Positions 43,875-52,010 of a DNA stretch of 64,000 bases are shown here, piece after piece (the first letter of the stretch is position 1; the number at the start of each line of letters is the position of its first letter). Under the pieces are notes generated by a model. The model was not told the origin of the DNA and did not search any database. It saw nothing but the letters and a program-made list of their open reading frames with translations. This DNA comes from an uncultured Alistipes sp. (GTDB lineage: Bacteria; Bacteroidota; Bacteroidia; Bacteroidales; Rikenellaceae), in the NCBI GenBank assembly GCA_947367255.1, contig CANBCZ010000008.1, positions 17,412 through 81,411 on the forward strand, given 5' to 3'. Made by a program: the position numbers and the translations under genes.

Positions 43875-45401
43875 ATGGCAAACAAAGTATTATTGATGAT
43901 TCTCGATGGTTGGGGAATCGGTAACCACACAAAGGCGGATGCTATTTACTCTACAAATCCGCAGTTTATTAACAATCTGACTGCAGCTTACCCACACGCT
44001 GAGCTGCGTACCGATGGCGAGAATGTAGGTCTGCCTGAGGGTCAGATGGGTAACTCTGAGGTGGGTCACCTCAATATCGGTGCAGGTCGTGTAGTATATC
44101 AGGACCTTGTGAAGATTAACCGCGCTTGCCGCGACAACTCAATTCTCAACAATCCTGAGGTTGTTGCAGCATTTGAGTATGCAAAGGCAAATGGTGTGAA
44201 TGTACACTTTATGGGTCTTACCTCTGACGGTGGTGTTCACTCTTCACTCGACCACCTCTTCAAGCTCTGCGACATCAGCAAGCACTACGGTATCGAGAAT
44301 ACATATATCCACTGCTTTATGGATGGTCGTGATACCGATCCAAAGAGCGGTAAGGGCTTTATCGAGGCACTCGAGAACCACCTCAAGGGCTCTGCAGGTA
44401 CTATCGCGTCAATCATCGGTCGTTACTACGCTATGGACCGCGATAAGCGTTGGGAGCGCGTAAAGGTTGCTTACGACCAGCTCGTTGAGGGCGTGGGTGA
44501 GAAGGCTACCAATATGGTTGCAGCTATGCAGAAGTCTTATGACGAGGGTGTAACTGACGAGTTCGTTAAGCCGATTGTTCGCGTAGACGAGAATGGTAAC
44601 GCTGTAGGTACTATCTGTCCTAACGATATGGTTATCTTCTTCAACTACCGTAACGACCGCGCTCGTGAGATTACCGTAGCACTCACACAGCAGGATATGC
44701 CTGAGCAGGGTATGCACACTATGCCGCTCTACTACTGCTGTATGACTCCATACGATGCATCATTCACCGGTCTGCACATCCTCTTCGATAAGGAGAATGT
44801 AAATAACACTATCGGTGAGGTTGTTTCAAACCTTGGTCTGTCACAGCTCCGTATTGCCGAGACTGAGAAGTACGCTCACGTAACCTTCTTCCTCAATGGT
44901 GGTCGCGAGGCTGAGTTCGCAGGCGAGAGCCGTATCCTTGTTGCCTCTCCAAAGGTTGCAACATACGACCTTCAGCCTGAGATGAGCGCGTATGAGGTAG
45001 CAGATAAGCTCGTTGTTGCACTCGGTGAGCAGAAGTATGACTTTATCTGCCTCAACTTCGCAAATGGCGATATGGTTGGTCACACAGGTATCTATGAGGC
45101 TATTGAGAAGGCTGTAAAGGCTGTAGACAGCTGCGTAGAGAAGGTTGTTACCGCTGCTAAGGAGAACGGCTATGAGGTTGTTATGATTGCTGACCACGGT
45201 AACGCAGATAACGCAATCAATGCCGATGGCACTCCAAATACCGCACACTCACTCAACCCTGTACCGGTAGTAGTGGTTTCAGACCGCGTGGCAAAGGTTG
45301 AGAACGGTATTCTTGCAGATGTTGCTCCAACAGTTCTCGAGCTGATGGGTGTTGAGCAGCCTAAGGAGATGACCGGTCATTCACTGATTACTTTAGAGTA
45401 A
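43875..45401 (+). CDS. gpmI: 2,3-bisphosphoglycerate-independent phosphoglycerate mutase
   Basis: Manganese-dependent glycolytic enzyme interconverting 3- and 2-phosphoglycerate. 508 residues, the usual size. [10 protein letters not shown] at the N-terminus provides the first metal Asp, Ser61 in [17 protein letters not shown] is the phosphoserine nucleophile, [12 protein letters not shown] and DGRDTDP are in the inserted transferase domain, and [10 protein letters not shown] and TAHSLNPVP complete the alkaline-phosphatase-fold metal site. It follows alaS on the same strand. A family A element starts 5 bases after its stop. Confidence 0.97.
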   Translation: MANKVLLMILDGWGIGNHTKADAIYSTNPQFINNLTAAYPHAELRTDGENVGLPEGQMGNSEVGHLNIGAGRVVYQDLVKINRACRDNSILNNPEVVAAFEYAKANGVNVHFMGLTSDGGVHSSLDHLFKLCDISKHYGIENTYIHCFMDGRDTDPKSGKGFIEALENHLKGSAGTIASIIGRYYAMDRDKRWERVKVAYDQLVEGVGEKATNMVAAMQKSYDEGVTDEFVKPIVRVDENGNAVGTICPNDMVIFFNYRNDRAREITVALTQQDMPEQGMHTMPLYYCCMTPYDASFTGLHILFDKENVNNTIGEVVSNLGLSQLRIAETEKYAHVTFFLNGGREAEFAGESRILVASPKVATYDLQPEMSAYEVADKLVVALGEQKYDFICLNFANGDMVGHTGIYEAIEKAVKAVDSCVEKVVTAAKENGYEVVMIADHGNADNAINADGTPNTAHSLNPVPVVVVSDRVAKVENGILADVAPTVLELMGVEQPKEMTGHSLITLE

Positions 45402-45406
45402 TAGGC

Positions 45407-45533
45407 ATTTGCCGTGAAAATGTGTCATATATGGCACATCCCTAAAAACCCAGCAATGGCTGTACATTTTAGTACTATCCATCGCTGGTTTTTTTACGCG
45501 ATGCACCATCTCTAACACATTTTGACGACAAAT
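45407..45533 (+). repeat. Structured intergenic element, family A (copy A2)
   Basis: Outer arms 45407-45425 and 45515-45533 (ATTTGCCGTGAAAATGTGT with ACACATTTTGACGACAAAT) pair at 17 of 19. Relative to A1 a C-G pair is replaced by T-A. The central stem AAAACCCAGCAATGG with CCATCGCTGGTTTT (about 45446-45493, one bulge and one mismatch) is unlike A1, yet the loop CTGTACATTTTAGTACTAT and the flanks TCATATATGGCACATCCCT and GATGCACCATCTCTAAC are almost identical. T7 follows the stem, so it may also terminate gpmI. Confidence 0.85.
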
Positions 45534-45573
45534 GAGTAAATAATCTGTGTGCAAATTCTGCATCAGCCGTTTT

Positions 45574-45685
45574 CGGATTTAGGATGCTATCGAAGATAGC
45601 GCAATAAAAGAAAACCCCTCACTCAAACTTGCTTGAAAGTGAAGGGTTTTATTTTATTGAATAGTCTCTGGCTATCCTAAATCCG
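45574..45685 (-). repeat. Structured intergenic element, family B (copy B2)
   Basis: Outer arms CGGATTTAGGAT (45574-45585) and ATCCTAAATCCG (45674-45685) are perfect; the outermost two pairs are CG where B1 has AT. Inside are GCTATCgaaGATAGC, a central stem CAATAAAAGAAAACCC/GGGTTTTATTTTATTG (45602-45617 with 45644-45659, one mismatch) and TAGTctctgGCTA. The apex CTCAAACTTGCTTGA matches B1, the stems do not. It ends 6 bases from the YhcH-family stop on the minus strand. Confidence 0.85.
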
Positions 45686-45691
45686 CAACGA

Positions 45692-46144
45692 TTACTTCAA
45701 AATCTTGAAGATCATCTTCTTGATCTTTCCGCTGCCGAGCATCGGAGCATGGGCATCCTCAGGGTAGAGGATTGAGAACTGACCCTCGCGCATTGTATAG
45801 AACACCTGTGGCTCGTCGGTATAGAACTGCACATCCTTCTCGGTGTCGAACTCGCCGCGCGCCTTCTTGCAATCCTTGCGCTCTGACCAGCCGAACTCCT
45901 CCTTTGTTGCGCCGCCGATAATTACCTGAATATCGATATACTTATCGTGCACCTCGAGCAGAGCCTCATAGCGTGGCTTGAGGTCAATCTCCATAACATT
46001 TACGAATACTTCTCCCTCGATAATGTCGTGTCTGCCGACAGAGATAGTCTTAGGGTTGCACTGTGCAAGGAAGTCGAATGCTGCCTTGAAGCGTGGGTTA
46101 AGCGGGTAGTAGAGCTCCGCATTTTTGATTGAGTCTAAAATCAT
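45692..46144 (-). CDS. YhcH/YjgK/YiaL (DUF386) family protein
   Basis: 150 residues, a small cupin-like beta protein. GRHDIIEGEVFVNVMEIDLK and YEALLEVHDKYIDIQVIIGG are family hallmarks, and FYTDEPQVFYTMREGQFSILYPEDAHAP near the C-terminus supplies the conserved metal-binding His/Glu region. Members are linked to sialic-acid or other sugar metabolism (EbgC-like), but the substrate here is unknown. It is last in the seven-gene run from grpE, 12 bases after the EEP gene. Confidence 0.88.
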   Translation of the reverse strand: MILDSIKNAELYYPLNPRFKAAFDFLAQCNPKTISVGRHDIIEGEVFVNVMEIDLKPRYEALLEVHDKYIDIQVIIGGATKEEFGWSERKDCKKARGEFDTEKDVQFYTDEPQVFYTMREGQFSILYPEDAHAPMLGSGKIKKMIFKILK

Positions 46145-46156
46145 AATGTGTATATT

Positions 46157-47287
46157 TTATTGTTTGTCGTTTTTCTTCACCTTTAATCTTGATATAATAG
46201 GGTAGTGGTCGGAGTGCTGCATAGTATAATCGACCTGATAAGAGAGCACATCGAACTGCTCGGATACCAGCATATGGTCAATAGCCATCAGCTTGAAAAA
46301 TCCGTCGAATGTATATGTATAACCCTTACCTGCTGCCACAAAGGTATTTACAAGCGGCTCTGCAATGACATTGTAGCTGAACGAGAGCGGCACATCGTTG
46401 AAGTCGCCGCAGACGATAAGCTTCTTGCCCTTGTTCTGGTCGATAAACTCGCGCACCTTCTTTGCCTGATTGCTGCGATATACGGTATTCTCGACAAGTT
46501 TGTCGGTAATGCTCTTTATCTTGTGGTTGCGTGCCGAGTCAAGTACATACTTATGACCCTCGACAAACTCCATATCCTGCGCAGTAATTGTTGTCGATTG
46601 CAGGTGCAGATTGACAACGCGCAGAGTATCCTTATCGACAAGAATATCCGCCCAGATAGCATTAAATCGAGGCAGAGAGTCTATGCGTCCCTGCTTGAGT
46701 ATGCGCTGATTGGTAAATATCTCGCACGAGAAGTCGCTCTTGCCACTTGCTGTTGTGGTATACTTATCGCCCAAACGCTTCCAAACATCCTCGGCTCCCG
46801 ACTGATACTCCTGCAGACAGAGGATAGTAGGGCGGTGCAGGGCAATAGTATCGACCATAGCCTGACTGTTCGAGTTGGCGATGTTGTAGCTCATTACCTT
46901 GATGCTCTTTGACGGGAACTTGCCATCGGTATCCTGCTTGAAATCGGCACGGTAGTACTTACCGACAGAGAGTGTGCCGATAAAGAGGAATACGAACGAC
47001 ATAAATGCCAGACTCCACCTCCAGCGCAGTGCCCAATAGAGGGTGGTGACCAACATAAGCATATATATAATAGGTGCACTAAGCACAACTACCGAGAATA
47101 TGCCCAGTCGCTCGGGCGAACTGTTAGGTGTGACTATACATATAATCGTTGCAGCGGCAAGCAGAAAGAGCAGACCCACCATTGCTATATCGAGAATAAA
47201 TAGCAACAGTGAGAGACTGAAACTCCTCTGTCGTTTCGACTTTCCTTTGCGATAGTCGCGATATATATTACCGTTTGTGCGTGCCAT
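46157..47287 (-). CDS. Membrane-anchored endonuclease/exonuclease/phosphatase-family protein
   Basis: 376 residues. A basic N-terminus (KGKSKRQRS) precedes three hydrophobic helices (about 25-50, 60-85 and 90-110). An EEP domain follows: VMSYNIANSNSQ, CLQEYQSG (catalytic Glu), LRVVNLHLQST, VCGDFNDVPLS and the final DHMLVSE and QHSDHYPIIS. The fold is shared by nucleases, phosphatases and phospholipases, so the reaction is open. Topology places the catalytic domain after the third helix, probably outside the cytoplasm. It begins 8 bases after the rhomboid stop. Confidence 0.87.
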   Translation of the reverse strand: MARTNGNIYRDYRKGKSKRQRSFSLSLLLFILDIAMVGLLFLLAAATIICIVTPNSSPERLGIFSVVVLSAPIIYMLMLVTTLYWALRWRWSLAFMSFVFLFIGTLSVGKYYRADFKQDTDGKFPSKSIKVMSYNIANSNSQAMVDTIALHRPTILCLQEYQSGAEDVWKRLGDKYTTTASGKSDFSCEIFTNQRILKQGRIDSLPRFNAIWADILVDKDTLRVVNLHLQSTTITAQDMEFVEGHKYVLDSARNHKIKSITDKLVENTVYRSNQAKKVREFIDQNKGKKLIVCGDFNDVPLSFSYNVIAEPLVNTFVAAGKGYTYTFDGFFKLMAIDHMLVSEQFDVLSYQVDYTMQHSDHYPIISRLKVKKNDKQ

Positions 47288-47295
47288 CTAAAACT

Positions 47296-47913
47296 CTAAA
47301 ACCAAATTATGTGCCTGTTTTTCCAGTAGTGGAGCAGTGCCCAACCCCAGAGCATACCTCCCACATGTGCAAAGTGTGCAATACCGTCGCCGGCAACACC
47401 CCAACCCTGAATAATCTCAAGGACGATATATCCGATAACAAACCACTTCGCCTTGATAGGCATAGGAATCGGGAAGACGAATATCTGATTGTTCGGGTGC
47501 ATCACACCGAAAGCCATCAGAAGACCCATAGTGGCTCCCGAAGCACCAATCATTGTAAAGTATGTCTCTCCTGCCACCCACGCAACAAGTATCTGGAACA
47601 GCGCAGCACCCACACCGCAGACAAAGTAGTATATCAAAAATCGGCGTGCTCCCAGCTCATACTCCAATGTTCGACCGAACATCCAGAGCGCAAACATATT
47701 GAAGAAGAGGTGGCTGAAACTGCCGTGCAGGAACATATAGCTTATAAACTGATATGCGTGAAAGCGTGGAGAACCTACCCAGAAGAGCTGTCCATACTGA
47801 CCCAGAAGCGAATTTACACTCGGAATCATACGGACTGCAAGGTATAGCAGACAGTTTGCAATTATAAGGTTCTTGACCACCGGCGGGGTTCTAAATGCTG
47901 GATTTATGTTCAT
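47296..47913 (-). CDS. Rhomboid-family intramembrane serine protease
   Basis: 205 residues with six predicted membrane helices. The catalytic Ser is in MIGASGATMGLLMAF (GxSG at about residue 130) and the His in IAHFAHVGGMLWGW (about 186), giving the Ser-His dyad inside the membrane. HGSFSHLFFNMFALWMFG (about 69-86) is the conserved H-x2-L-F-N-M element. It cuts unknown membrane proteins. It starts 3 bases after mutL. Confidence 0.93.
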   Translation of the reverse strand: MNINPAFRTPPVVKNLIIANCLLYLAVRMIPSVNSLLGQYGQLFWVGSPRFHAYQFISYMFLHGSFSHLFFNMFALWMFGRTLEYELGARRFLIYYFVCGVGAALFQILVAWVAGETYFTMIGASGATMGLLMAFGVMHPNNQIFVFPIPMPIKAKWFVIGYIVLEIIQGWGVAGDGIAHFAHVGGMLWGWALLHYWKNRHIIWF

Positions 47914-47916
47914 CTT

Positions 47917-49767
47917 TTATGCCAATTTCTGTTGTATGTCGTCAAGTGTAATATATGTAATAATGGTCTTGCCCGAAGGGGTTGTCTTGTGCTCCTTGCA
48001 AGCCATAAGTTGCTCGGCAATAGCCTCTGCATCTGATTGTGAATATTGAGCGCGCTTTGCAGCCTCGCTCTTTGCAAGTGTAAGTGCCATCTGCTCACGA
48101 CGCATACTCTCCACCTCGTGCGGCAGGGCAAGGCTCTGCAACAGTTCGTAGATAGCTATATCTATACGCTCGGCACTAAGCTCTGCAGGGATGCCGTTGA
48201 TCTTTATCACACAACCGCTTTCGAGAGATATGTCGAAGCCGAGTGCAGCAAAATCTACCGCCCACTCCTCAACGAGCGAGTACTCGGCGTCGGAGAGGGT
48301 CAGGGTCTGCGGGAAGAGCAGCTGCTGCGAGATGCTCTTGCCACCGTCAAGCAGTGTGCAGTAGCGGTCGAAGAGTATTCGCTCGCGGGCTCTTGTAAGG
48401 TCAATGGCGCAGAGTACTCCGCCAACCATCATAGAGGCGTAGCGGCGACCGATGTAGTGTACGGCACTGATTGTGGTATCTACTGTCGATTCCAACTCGA
48501 GATACTGCTCTGCAGACTCCGACTCGATAATGTCGAAGTCGTCAGATGTGCCTGCCATAGGAATCGAAAAGTCCATATCCGCCGTGCGGCTCATAAAATC
48601 CAATCCAGAGTCGGAGAGTGTACTCTTGAGTGGGCGAGTATCACTGCTGCCTGCCTCTGCGGCAAACGGGTTGTAGTTGTCGCAGGTTGTAGCCTTCGGC
48701 ATCTGGTAGACAATATCGCTTGTTGCCACCGGAATATCTATTAAATCCTCCGCCTCGAAGTCCATCATAGGCACAGAACCGGTCTTGGCAAGCGCCTCGC
48801 GAACGGCGGCGTTGATAATCTGCCAAATGGCATCGGTGTCGGCAAAACGCACCTCAATCTTCTGTGCATGTACATTCACATCCACTCTGTCGGGGTTTAC
48901 CGTCAGATAGATAAAGAACGATGGCTGCGAGCCGTTAGGAATAAGGTGCTCGTATGCCTTTGCCACAGCTTTGTTGAGGTATGGCGACTTGAAGTAACGA
49001 CCATTTACAAAGAGGTATTGGTCGGCTCTGACCTTTGCCGCCGAAGCACGACATACATAACCCTCAATCTTTGCAATAGAGGTCTCTACACCCACCTCGA
49101 TAAGGCTCTTTTTGGCTGTAGGACCGATAATGCCTACAATACGCTCCAAAAGTGAAGCCTTCGGTAGAGAGTATATCACCGACTTGTCGGAGTATAGCTC
49201 CATAGCCACCTCGGGGTGACAGAGTGCTACGCGACGAAACTCGGTCTTAATCATATTGGGCAACTGCGACTGACGGTCGTCAATAAACTTGCGTCTGCCC
49301 GGAGTGTTGTAGAATATGTTCTTGACTAAGAATTGCGAACCGACTGACGCTGCTACGGGTGTCTGACTTACAAACTCGCCACCATTGATAACTACCTTTG
49401 TGCCAATCTCTGCATCTGCCTGACGGGTGATGAGCTCTACCTGCGAAATTGAGGCGATAGAGGCAAGTGCCTCACCGCGGAAACCGAATGTATCGAGGGC
49501 GTAGATATCCTCCAACTCGCGAATTTTGCTTGTTGCGTGGCACTCGAAAGCCATACGGGCATCGCTCGGAGACATACCGCAACCGTTGTCGATGATATGG
49601 ATAAGGTCGCGACCGCCATTTGTAAAGTTTACGGTAACCTTTGTTGCCCCCGCATCAATAGCATTCTCCACCATCTCCTTGATAGCAGATGATGGGTACT
49701 CGACAACCTCTCCCGCCTTAATCTGGTTGGAGATAATCTCAGGTAGTAGTCGTATTCTGTCAGCCAT
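47917..49767 (-). CDS. mutL: DNA mismatch repair protein MutL
   Basis: GHKL ATPase coordinating mismatch repair. 616 residues. Motif I is EMVENAIDAGAT (about 31-42), motif II HIIDNGCGM, motif III TFGFRGEALASI. The N-terminal MADRIRLLPEIISNQIKAGEVVEYP is canonical. The C-terminal dimerisation region (about 430-610) lacks an obvious DQHA(X)2E(X)4E endonuclease motif, so it looks like the non-nicking type, although this is judged by eye. It is embedded between a small TM protein and rhomboid. Confidence 0.97.
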   Translation of the reverse strand: MADRIRLLPEIISNQIKAGEVVEYPSSAIKEMVENAIDAGATKVTVNFTNGGRDLIHIIDNGCGMSPSDARMAFECHATSKIRELEDIYALDTFGFRGEALASIASISQVELITRQADAEIGTKVVINGGEFVSQTPVAASVGSQFLVKNIFYNTPGRRKFIDDRQSQLPNMIKTEFRRVALCHPEVAMELYSDKSVIYSLPKASLLERIVGIIGPTAKKSLIEVGVETSIAKIEGYVCRASAAKVRADQYLFVNGRYFKSPYLNKAVAKAYEHLIPNGSQPSFFIYLTVNPDRVDVNVHAQKIEVRFADTDAIWQIINAAVREALAKTGSVPMMDFEAEDLIDIPVATSDIVYQMPKATTCDNYNPFAAEAGSSDTRPLKSTLSDSGLDFMSRTADMDFSIPMAGTSDDFDIIESESAEQYLELESTVDTTISAVHYIGRRYASMMVGGVLCAIDLTRARERILFDRYCTLLDGGKSISQQLLFPQTLTLSDAEYSLVEEWAVDFAALGFDISLESGCVIKINGIPAELSAERIDIAIYELLQSLALPHEVESMRREQMALTLAKSEAAKRAQYSQSDAEAIAEQLMACKEHKTTPSGKTIITYITLDDIQQKLA

Positions 49768-49772
49768 AGCGG

Positions 49773-50183
49773 TTACTGCTCTTGATAGTCGTTTGGTACG
49801 ATAGTTATCGGTGTGTATGGGTTGAAGGTGCTGTTATCCAGCTCTGCCTGCTCTACAACAGGGTTGCTCTTGCTGTTTGCCATAGTGATAATGTTCACAA
49901 TGCGCGGAACGAGCATATAGGCTATGATGATTATAATAGCCACGCCGAATACCATCAGCGCACGCGGTGTGCCACTATTTGCCTTCTGCTGCGCCTTGCG
50001 CTCTGCACGAGCCTCGCGAACAGTACGGATATACTTTCCTGGTGCATACGGAGTGTCATCATCTGCACTCTGACCTCGAAGCTCACGACGACGCTGCTCG
50101 CGACGATCCTTCTCCGGGTCGTAGAAACGCGGGATGTAGTTGAACTTGTTGGCGTGCTTCTTTGGCGGTGAAAACAGTCCCAT
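49773..50183 (-). CDS. Single-pass membrane hypothetical protein
   Basis: 136 residues. A basic, Arg-rich cytoplasmic N-terminus (about 1-75, YDPEKDRREQRRRELRGQ) precedes one TM helix (about 79-100, ALMVFGVAIIIIIAYMLVPR) and a short Asn/Pro-rich tail. It resembles proteins commonly found just upstream of mutL in Bacteroidales, but I cannot name a function. It lies between dnaJ (7-base gap) and mutL (5-base gap), so it is certainly co-expressed. Confidence 0.7.
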   Translation of the reverse strand: MGLFSPPKKHANKFNYIPRFYDPEKDRREQRRRELRGQSADDDTPYAPGKYIRTVREARAERKAQQKANSGTPRALMVFGVAIIIIIAYMLVPRIVNIITMANSKSNPVVEQAELDNSTFNPYTPITIVPNDYQEQ

Positions 50184-50189
50184 ACTCTA

Positions 50190-51356
50190 TTAGTTAAAGA
50201 AATCCTTCATACGCTCGAAGATGTTCTGCTTGTTGCCCTTCTCCGGATTGCGGAAGTGTGGCATCTGCGAGAGCTTTGCAATAAGCTCCTTCTCCTCCGA
50301 GTTGAGTGATGTCGGCATAGCAATATCTACCACAACGAGCAGATCGCCTGTGCCATTATAACTGCCGTAGCTGTTAATTGCCGGCAGACCCTTGCCACGC
50401 AGACGAAGCACCTTGCCTGCCTGTGTGCCCTGAGCGATATTTATCTTCGCCTTGCCGGTGATTGTCGGAACCTCGACCTCGCCACCTGCAAGTGCAGTGG
50501 TAACAGGTATTGTAAGGTTGTGGATAAGGTTTGCACCGTCGCGGATAAAGCGTGGGTCAGCCTGCTCCTCGATAACTACGAGCAGATCGCCGTTTACGCC
50601 ACCCTGACGCGCTGCATTGCCCTTGCCCGATACGGTAATCATCATACCCTCGGCAACACCTGCAGGGATGTTGAACTCTACAACCTCGCTGCCCTTGGTG
50701 TAACCCTCGCCCGAACACTTGCTACACTTATCCTTGATTACGGTACCCTGACCGCCGCAGACAGGACATACACTCTGTGACTGCATACGACCGAAGAATG
50801 TGTTCTGCACCTGCATAACTACACCCGAACCGTTACAGTTGGTACAAGTTACGCGTGCAGAGGCATCCTTTGCTCCGCTACCACCACAGGCATCACACAC
50901 GATGTTCTTGTTGAGCTTGAGCTTCTTTGTGACACCGTTTGCAATCTCCTCGAGCGTAAGACTTACCCTTACACGAATATCTGAGCCGCGATTGACCTTT
51001 GAACCGCGAGTACGAGAGCCGCCGCCAAAGCCGAAACCGCCACCGAAAATATCACCAAACTGCGAGAAGATATCCTCCATAGAGAATCCGCCACCGCTAA
51101 AGCCGCCAAAGCCGCCACCGGCAGCACCATTCATACCTGCATGACCAAACTGGTCGTAGCGAGCACGCTTCTCGGGGTTGGAGAGGACATCGTATGCCTC
51201 TGCAGCCTCCTTAAACTTCTCCTCCGCCTCCTTGTTGTCAGGATTACGGTCGGGGTGATACTTGAGCGCAGTCTTTCTGTACGCCTTCTTTATATCCTCG
51301 GCATTGGCATTCTTCTCGACGCCAAGCACCTCGTAATAATCTCTCTTTTCTGCCAT
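50190..51356 (-). CDS. dnaJ: chaperone protein DnaJ
   Basis: Hsp40 co-chaperone of DnaK. 388 residues. It has a J domain with HPD ([10 protein letters not shown], about 33-42), a long Gly/Phe-rich segment (about 75-118), and the zinc domain with four CxxCxGxG repeats ([32 protein letters not shown], about 157-225). The C-terminal substrate domain includes [14 protein letters not shown]. It follows grpE by 20 bases; dnaK itself is not in the window. Confidence 0.97.
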   Translation of the reverse strand: MAEKRDYYEVLGVEKNANAEDIKKAYRKTALKYHPDRNPDNKEAEEKFKEAAEAYDVLSNPEKRARYDQFGHAGMNGAAGGGFGGFSGGGFSMEDIFSQFGDIFGGGFGFGGGSRTRGSKVNRGSDIRVRVSLTLEEIANGVTKKLKLNKNIVCDACGGSGAKDASARVTCTNCNGSGVVMQVQNTFFGRMQSQSVCPVCGGQGTVIKDKCSKCSGEGYTKGSEVVEFNIPAGVAEGMMITVSGKGNAARQGGVNGDLLVVIEEQADPRFIRDGANLIHNLTIPVTTALAGGEVEVPTITGKAKINIAQGTQAGKVLRLRGKGLPAINSYGSYNGTGDLLVVVDIAMPTSLNSEEKELIAKLSQMPHFRNPEKGNKQNIFERMKDFFN

Positions 51357-51376
51357 AAAACCTACAGTTTTACTTG

Positions 51377-51952
51377 TTACTCACCTACTACAACCTTTGC
51401 AAAACGCAATACCTTGTCGCCGAGCATATATCCGCGCTCGATAACATCGATAACCTTGCCCTTCTTCTCCTCACCGGCTGCAAAACGAGCCACAGCCTCG
51501 TGCAGATTCTCATCAAACGGAGCATCGAGAGCCTCAATCTCTACAACCTTCTTCTGGCGCAGTGTATCGATAAACTTCTGCACAACAAGGCGCTCGCCCT
51601 CGCGCAGAGCGTCGATATCATCGCTCTTCTCAGAGGCGGCAATAGCGCGCTGCATATCGTCCAAAATCGGGAGAATAGCCTTGAGTACATCGCTGCCACC
51701 GCTCTGGATAAGGTCCATCTTCTCGCGGATAGTGCGCTTGCGGAAGTTGTCAAACTCTGCCTGAAGGCGGATGTACTGATCTTTCCAATCGATCAACTCC
51801 TCTGCAGGCTTCTCTGCCACAGTGTCAGTCTCTACTGTCTGCTCCTCTGCCATATTGTCTGATGCGGCAGCGTCAGCAGCAGAAGTATCTACATCTTCAG
51901 TAACGGTTGTCTGGTCTTTAATCTCCTGATTTTCAATGTTTTTCTTAGTCAT
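51377..51952 (-). CDS. grpE: nucleotide exchange factor GrpE
   Basis: Exchange factor for DnaK. 191 residues. An acidic, Ala/Thr-rich N-terminal extension (about 1-55) precedes the long coiled coil ([20 protein letters not shown]) and the C-terminal beta domain ([38 protein letters not shown]). It is first of a tightly packed run ending in the YhcH-family gene. The 58-base gap to lptD holds no clear -33/-7 pair, so the promoter may lie inside lptD. Confidence 0.96.
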   Translation of the reverse strand: MTKKNIENQEIKDQTTVTEDVDTSAADAAASDNMAEEQTVETDTVAEKPAEELIDWKDQYIRLQAEFDNFRKRTIREKMDLIQSGGSDVLKAILPILDDMQRAIAASEKSDDIDALREGERLVVQKFIDTLRQKKVVEIEALDAPFDENLHEAVARFAAGEEKKGKVIDVIERGYMLGDKVLRFAKVVVGE

Positions 51953-52010
51953 ATCAAAATTTTTAATTATCCTCTTATATATAATCTCGCAAAAGCTGTA
52001 CCGAAAGCTA

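Noticed and set aside
43741..43932. Short minus-strand open frame between alaS and gpmI
   Set aside because: It is an artefact of translating through the long hairpin and into the start of gpmI on the opposite strand.
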